Below are positions 23,348-30,920 of a stretch of 30,920 nucleotides of DNA, piece after piece. Positions within the stretch are counted from its first letter, which is position 1; each line of letters starts with the position of its first letter. Origin of the DNA: a virus; the IMG/VR virus record IMGVR_UViG_3300006916_000211, positions 1-30,920 of that record; one strand, written 5' to 3'. Under the pieces are notes generated by a model. It had not been told where the DNA came from, did no database searches, and worked only from the letters and a program-made list of their open reading frames with translations. Both the position numbers and the translations under genes were made by a program.

Positions 23348-26300
23348 TATTTACATTTATTAAATTCTTCTATAATTTGATTATTCAAATCAGTTTTTTC
23401 TAAGTTATCAAACTCAGAAATATTACTAGTAAAGTTACTAAAAATATCTGACAAACTTTCATTTAAAGAAGTCAAATCTTCTTTGTTCATAACAGTATCT
23501 ATAAGATTTGAATTTATTACTGTTTGATCTGCTTGAATTATTTTAAAATTATCAACTGATTCTGGAGCACCGTTACTAATAAATTCATCTACAGAGATAG
23601 TAGTTTTTGGTTTTTCTAATGCTTGTACATTAGTAAAAGCTAGTGTATTAAAATTACTTATTTCTATAGTATAAACGCCAGGTTGGATATTACCAATTGG
23701 CTGTAAAACTTGATACACACCAAAAGACATACTTGGATTATTTATAAAATCAATTAATTGTCTTTTTACTTCAGCGACCTGCCCTTTAGATAAAGTGCTT
23801 GAATATTGTTTTTCTAATACAGTGTTAATTATATCTAAGGGTTTATTAAAATCAATAACATCTGAATTTCGTAAAGCTTTAATAACTTCAGAAACTAAAG
23901 ATCTTGGATTAGAAAATGACTCAATACCATATTCTTGTAGATTTTTTGCTGCAATATTATATAAATTATTTTGAGCTTCTCGAGCTAAAATTGAATCAAA
24001 ATCTTCTTCAACAACTTCTTGTTCAACTTCTTGTTCATATAATCCTTCTGCTGCAGCTCTATCGTATAAATCTTTTTGAACATCTGTTAAAGATTCTCTA
24101 GTTCCTGTATATGCACCAACTTCAATTTTATATTCAATCGAGTTTTGATAGCTATCTAAAGTATTATAAAATTCATTTAAAGACTCATCTGTATATACTC
24201 CTTTACTAGCTTCTTCAAATTGTGTTTCTTCTAAAATTAAAGCCTCGCTCAAAGCTTCTTGACGAGCTTGTTCTTCAGGAGTAATACCACCCTCAGAAAT
24301 AATAATTGCTACTTCTGCATCTTTTATAAGTTGTGCTTTCATATTAGCAATAGAACCTAACTTTATAGCTTCTTCTAATGCATTTTTACCGGTAGTTATA
24401 TCATTATATAGTTCTGGAATTTCTTCATAAATATCATCAGCTAATTCATCAACTCTATTATAAATTTTTGTTTTATTTTTTGGCAATTTTGAATCTCTAT
24501 CAAAAATATAACCTTCTTGACCAGATTCTCTTCTAACACCAACATCACGAGTTCTATCGTTCCAAAGACCATACTCACCACTTGGCCCTAATGCATCGAT
24601 AGCTAAAGCTAAAGCCATTAAATCTGGAGTTGTGGATGCACTAGTTAAAGCAAAATCTCTAGCTTTTTGAAAAGTAACATCTACAACATCTGTTTGTTTT
24701 GGTTTAGAAACAGGAGTCTTTTTTGCTACAGGAACAAGTCTAGGAGAATTAAAAAAATCGTATTCTACTTTAAAAGGAAAGTTTTTAGAACGTAAAAAAT
24801 TATTAGTTTTAATTATAGCATTTCTGCTAAGTCTACGATCTTTATACTGATTATTCATTTCTGTCCTAACCGCATCATATAATTCATCTCTACTTGTTCT
24901 AGCAAATGTATTGGTTGGGTTATATTGCTTAGATAAACTATAGAAATTAAAAAGATCATTTAACATTTGTTCTTTTAATTTACGACGACTACTAAAAGTA
25001 TTATCTGTAGCAATAAAGTCTTCTATAATATTTCTGGGAATAGTTGTTACATCACTTGGTTTACTAGCAGCTTTTCTATTAAAACCAACCTTACTATTAG
25101 GAAATTTTCTATTTTTTCTAAGTTCTTCTGTGTTAGCATTTACTTTATCAACAAGCTCTTGTGCCTGTTCTTTAGTAAGGCCATTTTCTGCATTTTCATT
25201 TTCTAATTTTTTTTGTTTTACTCGATCTTCTAAATTAGCTAAATAATCAGCTCTCTCTTCAGCTGAATTTATATTATTGTATTCTTTTTTAAATTCTTGA
25301 GTTTCTTCTCTAGTAAATATATCTGTTAACCCTGGAATTAATTTTTCAAAAGAAGTAATGTTTAGTTGTTTAAATTTCTTTTCTTCAACTTCATCAGCTG
25401 CTTCATCAACAGAAACTGTTGCACTAAAACCTATTACACCATTGCTGCTAATTGGACTTACATAAACAATAGTTACTTTTGCTTGATTTGGATTATTACT
25501 ATTTAATACTTCTTTAGCTTCTTTAGATTCGTAAGGTAAGGCACCAATAACTTCCCCATCTTTATTTAATACATCTACAGAATACTCATATCCTTCAGCA
25601 ATGTTTTCTTCACCATATCTTACATTAACAGATAGTACGTCACCAACCTTTACTTTAGTTCTTGGTTTTTTTAAATTTTGTTTTGTACCACCTGTAATTG
25701 TTACTCCTGTTTTATCTTCTAATTTAATAATTGGAGACAATACAGGTAAATCAATACTAACAATATTACCGTTAATAGCTTCAGGTCCAGCTGTTGGTTT
25801 TTTCCAATATATATTATCTTCAGTCAATCCAAATTTTTCAAGATATGGTAATAGTGCTTTTTTTACCTTATCGAATTCTTCTTGATTCTTAACTCTTATA
25901 TTTAAAAACTTCCCTTTCTTAACAGGAACGCCTAAATCATTTACTAATGCATCGCCATTTATTGCAACTCTATTAGTTATTAAGTTTCCGCTTTTATCAT
26001 ACTCTAATTTATATATTCCGAGATCTATTTGATTTACCCAAAGCCTTAAACCATCTGTAGATATACTAGTCTTTTCAGTATATTTATGATCAGATGGTAA
26101 TCGTTCTTGTACAGAAGATATCATAGTCTTGAAATTCTCCTTTTTTTTCTTATCTATATCTTCATTTTTAGTTTCTTGATTTTCAAATTTTGAACTCCAT
26201 TTGTTAGTTGGTTTACCGTTTTCATATATTCTATAGTATCCTACAAAATTATTTTCTGAAAATCCACTTATAATAGTATCAATAAGTCCTGTTTTTTCAT

Positions 26301-27327
26301 TGGCGTATCTAACTACAGCTATTCCATTAATTACATCTATACTTACAGGCACTGAATTTTCTGGAGAGTCTGTTGGTAAAGTTGCGCCTATAAATAAATC
26401 AGTTACTCCTTCATTTTCAAGTTTAGATTCAGTTTCTTTATTTTTTTGAGTAATTTCATTAATCGGAATCTGATTAATACGCATATTAGAATTTAACAAT
26501 GCGCTCTTACTTTCTACTACTTCATCTACTTCTTTTTCTGAAACTACAACAGGCTTTTCAATTTTAGCATCTGATTTAGGAGCGTTTTTGGTTTTATTAA
26601 AATTATTTATAATATTAGCATAAGATGCTTTTTTTAAACTACTCTCAATAGCCTCTATAACTCCTGTAGAAACATTTGCTAATACCTCATTCATATTACT
26701 TAAATCACCAACGACAAGTCCTGAACCATACTTTCTTATATGATGAACTATTAATTCATATCTTAATTCTGCAGGAAAATTATTAAATTCGGTACTATTA
26801 TTTATAATTAAGCGTTCGGATTCTTCATTTACTTGTGGTAAAACTTCTTCTTCGGTAACTGGATTTTGTTTTACTACATCCTCTTCAGCTTTATTTTGAT
26901 TTCTTTCTTTACTTAAAAGCGATTCTTTATAAACAACTGAATCTAATTCATACTCTAACTTTCTAAGTTTTTTTCTTTTAGTAATTTTTTTTAATGGATT
27001 ACGAGTCTTGCTTATTTCTTTGTCTAAGCTTTCTATTTGTTTTTCAATATCTTTTCGCTGAGATTGTAATTTTTGAATTTCATTTTTTAATTGTTCTTCT
27101 TGAGTAGGCTGAGGAGTTTCTACAGGAGCAGCTTTTTTTTCAACTACTACAAATACAGGAGCAATATTTAATTCTTGTGCTGTAGGTAGCCTATTTTTAT
27201 CAGCTTCGTTTTCTTGTTTATCTTGCCACAATTTTACTTTAGTAGCTAATATATAAGGATTTATATTAACTTCTTTTTGTAAAACTTTAAAATCTTTATC
27301 ATCAATATTAACACATCTATCTGACAT
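23347..27327 (-). CDS. Giant virion-associated protein of unknown function (1326 aa)
   Basis: It lies directly upstream of the RNAP gene, with stop and start overlapping by one base (TAATG), so it is probably co-translated and co-packaged. Residues about 75-145 form a coiled coil (EEQLKNEIQKLQSQRKDIEK and on) ending in a basic patch (RNPLKKITKRKKLRKLEYEL). Around 300-470 and 550-640 are beta-rich domains; VKVGDVLSVNVRYGEENIAE resembles a small barrel, and VKKGDVLFVEFVINDEV in the RNAP protein looks similar. Around 890-950 is a distinct globular segment (TTPDLMALALAIDALGPSGE, YGLWNDRTRDVGVRRESGQE). The C-terminal third is acidic and helical. No catalytic motif is recognised. Likely a cargo or structural partner of the RNAP; this is from context. 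Confidence 0.75.
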   Translation of the reverse strand: MSDRCVNIDDKDFKVLQKEVNINPYILATKVKLWQDKQENEADKNRLPTAQELNIAPVFVVVEKKAAPVETPQPTQEEQLKNEIQKLQSQRKDIEKQIESLDKEISKTRNPLKKITKRKKLRKLEYELDSVVYKESLLSKERNQNKAEEDVVKQNPVTEEEVLPQVNEESERLIINNSTEFNNFPAELRYELIVHHIRKYGSGLVVGDLSNMNEVLANVSTGVIEAIESSLKKASYANIINNFNKTKNAPKSDAKIEKPVVVSEKEVDEVVESKSALLNSNMRINQIPINEITQKNKETESKLENEGVTDLFIGATLPTDSPENSVPVSIDVINGIAVVRYANEKTGLIDTIISGFSENNFVGYYRIYENGKPTNKWSSKFENQETKNEDIDKKKKENFKTMISSVQERLPSDHKYTEKTSISTDGLRLWVNQIDLGIYKLEYDKSGNLITNRVAINGDALVNDLGVPVKKGKFLNIRVKNQEEFDKVKKALLPYLEKFGLTEDNIYWKKPTAGPEAINGNIVSIDLPVLSPIIKLEDKTGVTITGGTKQNLKKPRTKVKVGDVLSVNVRYGEENIAEGYEYSVDVLNKDGEVIGALPYESKEAKEVLNSNNPNQAKVTIVYVSPISSNGVIGFSATVSVDEAADEVEEKKFKQLNITSFEKLIPGLTDIFTREETQEFKKEYNNINSAEERADYLANLEDRVKQKKLENENAENGLTKEQAQELVDKVNANTEELRKNRKFPNSKVGFNRKAASKPSDVTTIPRNIIEDFIATDNTFSSRRKLKEQMLNDLFNFYSLSKQYNPTNTFARTSRDELYDAVRTEMNNQYKDRRLSRNAIIKTNNFLRSKNFPFKVEYDFFNSPRLVPVAKKTPVSKPKQTDVVDVTFQKARDFALTSASTTPDLMALALAIDALGPSGEYGLWNDRTRDVGVRRESGQEGYIFDRDSKLPKNKTKIYNRVDELADDIYEEIPELYNDITTGKNALEEAIKLGSIANMKAQLIKDAEVAIIISEGGITPEEQARQEALSEALILEETQFEEASKGVYTDESLNEFYNTLDSYQNSIEYKIEVGAYTGTRESLTDVQKDLYDRAAAEGLYEQEVEQEVVEEDFDSILAREAQNNLYNIAAKNLQEYGIESFSNPRSLVSEVIKALRNSDVIDFNKPLDIINTVLEKQYSSTLSKGQVAEVKRQLIDFINNPSMSFGVYQVLQPIGNIQPGVYTIEISNFNTLAFTNVQALEKPKTTISVDEFISNGAPESVDNFKIIQADQTVINSNLIDTVMNKEDLTSLNESLSDIFSNFTSNISEFDNLEKTDLNNQIIEEFNKCK

Positions 27328-27329
27328 AA

Positions 27330-30300
27330 CTATCTACATTTACGAATATCATTTTTTTCTTCTTCTGTTAAAGCATCCCACTGTTCTTGGGTAATACCTA
27401 ACTCTTCTATTGTTATACCACCCTCAGTAGTAATTTCTTCAATAGTAGTTTCAGCTGTTTCAAAAGCACTTACATCTTCAGCACTAAAAGATAATTGAGC
27501 TAAACCTAAAGCACGCTCTAATAACGTACCTTCCAAATTTAACTCAAATATATCTTCTATACTATTTTTTAAAGAATTACTTATACTTACATTCCCTTGA
27601 GCAGAATCATCTTTAATTCCTACTAAGATTGTTTGTAAATCTTTATTATGCAACGACTCAGATAAAAAAGTAGCAACATCGTTAAGATATGGAATAGCAT
27701 TTACGTACTCTTCAGAACTTTCCCAACCCTGATCTTTTAATTGTTGAGTAAGTCTTTGATCTGTATCCAAAGTATTTTTAAAATCAACTTTAGTTTTTTC
27801 CATTAAACTTATAACACTATTTCTAAATGTTTCATTTTGCTCCAAAGCACTATTTAACTGAGTTGTTAATATTGCAGACATTGATAATGCTTCAAATCTA
27901 TTAGTACCTCCAACATAATCAGAACTAGCAAATCGAACATCAACAGATATAATAGATTTACCATCTTTTTCAACAATCTCTATTGGAGCATCTAATGAAT
28001 TACTAATTATAATTTCAGTATCTCTAAATCCTGGAATCAATTCTAGTTGATCTAGCACAGCTTCTTCAACTGCTAAAATATTTCTTCCAGTAATACGCAT
28101 AGCATCAATTAATTCTCCTACTGTAGAAACATGACCGTATTCTTCTAATAAATTAGCTGCAGTTCTTTTGTCAGATTTTAATTTTTTCCTAGTAAATTGT
28201 ACACCTTTTGTAGCTGTTATTTTTTTACCAGTTAAATTATTATATTCTCGATTAATTATTTCAAGAGCTATTTCGTATTCTTCTTTAGTAGCATCTTCGT
28301 TAGTTTTAGTATTAAATATTCGAGATGGCATAATACCTTTATTAACTAAGTCATCTATTTCTTTTAAACTAAAAGCTAAATTATTTGCTATTAATTTTTC
28401 TACTATTCTTTTAGCTGTTTCTTTTTCTGAAAGTGCTTTTAAAGATTCTTCAATAAATTGTTTTTTATTATTTTCTAAAAAAGTCAAAGACTCAACTAAT
28501 GATTCATGAAACCTTTCTCTATATTGAGGATCTAATAAAGATAAAGCATGTTCTTTAAACTTTTTGGATCTTTTATTAAGAATAGGAATATCCCATAAAA
28601 ATTTAAATTTATTTCTATTAATAGCTCTTCTTCCAACACTGTCAACTTCATTGTCAACAGTATTCATGTATTCATTAAAACCTTCAAACATTAAATCGTA
28701 AGCAGCTTCCTCAGACTTAGTTATTCTTTTAGCTTTTCCTTCTTCAAATAATTTAGCTCGCTCATTTAAAGTTTCATAAGCTTTTTGAATTTTTTTAAGA
28801 GCATTTAGTTTTGCTTTTTTTTCTAATGCATCTTCAGTTTGATTTAATCTATTTTCTTTTGTACTATACTCTTCGTTTTCTTTTATAATTTCTTCTAATG
28901 CATTTACTTCTTGATTCAAAAGATCTTCAGATACAAGTACATTTAATTCTGAATCAGATATATTAGAGTCTTCTTTAATCTTAGATTTCATTTTATCTAC
29001 TCGTTGAGCAAAATCATAGATAGCGTCTCTATTAAAAATATAATCGCTACGCATTAATTCCCAAGCTTGATAATTAATTATAGTATTTATATTCTCAGGA
29101 TTGTTTAACTCTAGTCCTTTCATTGAATAAGGATTAAGCATTCCAGGATTATTATTTCTTTCATCAAAGTTCTTTTTATATTCTTTGATTCTAGATACAT
29201 ACTCAGCAGCAGATTGAAGAACATCATCTTTATTTTCTTCAGTAATATCTTTTCTGTTAGTTGCTTGATTTAATTCTTCCAGAGTCATTTCATTCATTTG
29301 ACTAAAATGATCTATAAACTCTTTTTCAAAACCATGCTCTAAAACTTTTTCTAAACCGTATCTAAAAAAATCAGATTTAGAATCATGCGCTGTCATATCA
29401 TTACCAGTTCTAATAGCTTTAAGCATTTCAGAATGACTATTTATGGATGCGCTTAGGTTTTCATTAACTTGTTCTGCTACAAAGTTTCCTGATTGTTCAT
29501 AAAAAGCTGTTAATATTTCAGCAACTTCTTTTCTTCTTTCAAGATCTTTATAATATTTATCTGTTGCTTTAGATGACCATACATAGTTTTTATCACCTAC
29601 GGTATAGTCAGTTACAGTTTGAGTAACTAAATTTGTAGGACCAGCGACAAAACCAATTAAAAAACCTGACCAAAAAGATTCCCAGGTAGCTGCACTTTTA
29701 CCTTTATATATTCCATTTCCTGTTGCAGCATCGCCAATTGAATTAAAGAAATTAGCTCTTGCTTTTATACCTGTACTATTATAAGTTAATTTAGATAAAG
29801 CATTTGCAGTTTGATCTTGCAAATCTAAAAATTTATCAGAAAAATATTCTTTACCTCCAGCTTGATATATATCTTGAAACACTTCTTGAAAACCTTCTCC
29901 AGAAGATTGCACTATAAAACTTGCAGTTTTTTTAGCTGTTCCTATAAAAGATAAATTATTTAACCAATTATTTAGTCCTGTTTCTGTAGCCTCAAACGCA
30001 ACTTTTCCACCACCTTGACTAATAGCTTTAATACCACCAACACCCACACGAGCAACATTAGCTTTTGCTGTGCGCAAAGCTAAAGATGACATTGGTTTTA
30101 ATAAGTTATCTAAAGCAAGAGCATTAGTTGTATATATAGTAAGATAATTTGCATTATATACTCTTCCCCAAGCTTCATCGGCTGCTTTTTGGAAATTTTG
30201 ATAAACATCTAAAGGCATGACTTGCCCTGGATTATTTTTATACCACTCTGCAGTTGCTTCTTCTAAATTTTCATTTCTATTTATATCAGCTTCTAATTTA

Positions 30301-30920
30301 GATTCTGAATGAGCTAAATAAAATTTACGACCATCTCTTGCTAATGCGCCAGCACCCAAAGTTACTTTAGTTGCTTTATTAATATCTGATAAATTATCTA
30401 AATTTCTTAAAAATCCTGCAGTTGAACTAAGAGGCATAGCACCTCTAAATCCTCTACCTATAAGTCCTATTCCTTGAATTGCTCTACCTTTTAACCAGTC
30501 TTTTGTGTATCTAGCAGAAGAAGCCATTACTCTAGCTTCTCCTATTCTTCTAGCTCCTTTCCAAAAATTTACCATATCGCCAGCTTTATCATAAGCTTGT
30601 CCAAAAGCTTTTATTCCTTTTTGAAATTTAGAAATATTTGAAACAGCCCTCGCACCTAAAGCTGCTGTTTCAACTGCTTGAACTCCAGCACCACCTAAAC
30701 CTGTTAAAGCTGTTGTAGCTGTTAATAAAGCTTCTTCTGCAGCAATAGCTCCAATAATACCAACAGTATATCCCGAAGATAATAACGCATTACCAAATGT
30801 AGACACAGCTCCTTCTCTACTAGAGCTATAGGTATTCATAACTTCCATAAAGTCTACTGCATTATCATCTTCAGCCAAAAGACCAAAACCAAAAGTATCA
30901 GAAAAACCAATTTCAGCTAA
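27330..30920 (-). CDS. Giant virion-associated protein with hydrophobic N-terminal region, 5' end outside window (at least 1196 aa)
   Basis: The stop is TAG at 27330-27332, two bases from the next start. The frame is open to the right edge: upstream of the TTG at 30878 it reads LAEIGFSDTFGFGL, so that TTG is internal and the gene continues outside. The visible N-terminal 110 residues are rich in Gly/Ala with hydrophobic helices (VGIIGAIAAEEALLTATTAL, TGLGGAGVQAVETAALGARA) and basic patches, typical of membrane-interacting ejection proteins. A second hydrophobic segment is near 398-412 (SFWSGFLIGFVAGPTN). From about 430 it is long charged helix and coiled coil. It ends EEEKNDIRKCR. Role inferred: a virion cargo protein that helps DNA or protein pass the host membrane. 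Confidence 0.75.
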   Translation of the reverse strand, partial: LAEIGFSDTFGFGLLAEDDNAVDFMEVMNTYSSSREGAVSTFGNALLSSGYTVGIIGAIAAEEALLTATTALTGLGGAGVQAVETAALGARAVSNISKFQKGIKAFGQAYDKAGDMVNFWKGARRIGEARVMASSARYTKDWLKGRAIQGIGLIGRGFRGAMPLSSTAGFLRNLDNLSDINKATKVTLGAGALARDGRKFYLAHSESKLEADINRNENLEEATAEWYKNNPGQVMPLDVYQNFQKAADEAWGRVYNANYLTIYTTNALALDNLLKPMSSLALRTAKANVARVGVGGIKAISQGGGKVAFEATETGLNNWLNNLSFIGTAKKTASFIVQSSGEGFQEVFQDIYQAGGKEYFSDKFLDLQDQTANALSKLTYNSTGIKARANFFNSIGDAATGNGIYKGKSAATWESFWSGFLIGFVAGPTNLVTQTVTDYTVGDKNYVWSSKATDKYYKDLERRKEVAEILTAFYEQSGNFVAEQVNENLSASINSHSEMLKAIRTGNDMTAHDSKSDFFRYGLEKVLEHGFEKEFIDHFSQMNEMTLEELNQATNRKDITEENKDDVLQSAAEYVSRIKEYKKNFDERNNNPGMLNPYSMKGLELNNPENINTIINYQAWELMRSDYIFNRDAIYDFAQRVDKMKSKIKEDSNISDSELNVLVSEDLLNQEVNALEEIIKENEEYSTKENRLNQTEDALEKKAKLNALKKIQKAYETLNERAKLFEEGKAKRITKSEEAAYDLMFEGFNEYMNTVDNEVDSVGRRAINRNKFKFLWDIPILNKRSKKFKEHALSLLDPQYRERFHESLVESLTFLENNKKQFIEESLKALSEKETAKRIVEKLIANNLAFSLKEIDDLVNKGIMPSRIFNTKTNEDATKEEYEIALEIINREYNNLTGKKITATKGVQFTRKKLKSDKRTAANLLEEYGHVSTVGELIDAMRITGRNILAVEEAVLDQLELIPGFRDTEIIISNSLDAPIEIVEKDGKSIISVDVRFASSDYVGGTNRFEALSMSAILTTQLNSALEQNETFRNSVISLMEKTKVDFKNTLDTDQRLTQQLKDQGWESSEEYVNAIPYLNDVATFLSESLHNKDLQTILVGIKDDSAQGNVSISNSLKNSIEDIFELNLEGTLLERALGLAQLSFSAEDVSAFETAETTIEEITTEGGITIEELGITQEQWDALTEEEKNDIRKCR

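Noticed and set aside
15900-28510. ORFs of 61-113 codons on the + strand inside the giant genes (for example near 16044, 21920, 23916, 25601, 28168)
   Set aside because: They are antisense to well-supported coding sequence, isolated, lack the A-rich leader, and have low-complexity Phe/Leu/Ile-rich translations that mirror Lys/Glu/Asn codons.
30876-30878. TTG at 30878 as the start of the rightmost gene
   Set aside because: The same frame has no stop up to base 30920 and reads on as LAEIGFSDTFGFGL; the true start is outside.
5339-30920. Stop-codon recoding (TAG or TGA as sense), as in some crAss-like phages
   Set aside because: All large genes run without internal stops in the standard code; TAG ends genes at 1343, 1554 and 27330, and TGA ends genes at 2232 and 2396.
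1-30920. tRNA genes, insertion sequences or integrase attachment sites
   Set aside because: Non-coding space is almost absent and I saw no cloverleaf with a T-arm consensus, transposase motif or terminal inverted repeats.

Overview
The window looks like part of a crAss-like phage genome (tailed dsDNA phage of Bacteroidota hosts). The sequence is very AT-rich. Starts lack Shine-Dalgarno sequences and are preceded by A-rich leaders. Two gene blocks point towards each other. The right block encodes a run of giant proteins, one with RNA polymerase (RNAP) signatures of the type crAss-like phages package in the virion. The lineage call rests on motifs and layout read by eye, not on a search.

Left block (about 1-5304, + strand): the 3' end of a spore-photoproduct-lyase-like radical SAM gene at the window edge, then about 17 small tightly packed genes. 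They include two membrane peptides, a small HExxH metalloprotease-like protein, a MazG-like helical protein and many hypotheticals. Four of them (465-590, 2092-2232, 2229-2396, 3007-3162) are short and easy to miss. A 20-base A-rich box ending in the ATG recurs at several gene junctions, and a 27-base repeat marks two others. A terminator at 3384-3411 and a short region with inverted repeats (3412-3480) split the block in two.

Junction (5305-5341): a strong hairpin with A and T tracts on either side, which should terminate both convergent operons.

Right block (5339 to the right edge, - strand): five co-oriented genes separated by 1-2 bases or overlapping by 1. In transcription order they encode a protein of at least 1,196 aa (5' end outside the window), then 1,326, 3,837, 209 and 1,953 aa. 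The 3,837-aa protein carries an HExxH zincin domain, both double-psi beta-barrel signatures of a single-chain RNAP (K1869; D2251/D2253/D2255), a long coiled coil directly after the catalytic motif, a SLOG-like nucleotide-binding domain near 3370-3460, and possibly a PUA/ASCH-like C-terminus. The 1,953-aa protein has an N-terminal zincin, a very long helical middle and a C-terminal part with hydrophobic segments, as expected of a cargo/ejection protein. Together they look like a set of polyvalent virion proteins delivered with the DNA: protease domains, a polymerase to transcribe early genes, and membrane-interacting proteins. The promoter of this operon lies outside the window.

Stop codons TAA, TAG and TGA are all used as real stops, so the window gives no sign of the stop recoding seen in some crAss-like phages.
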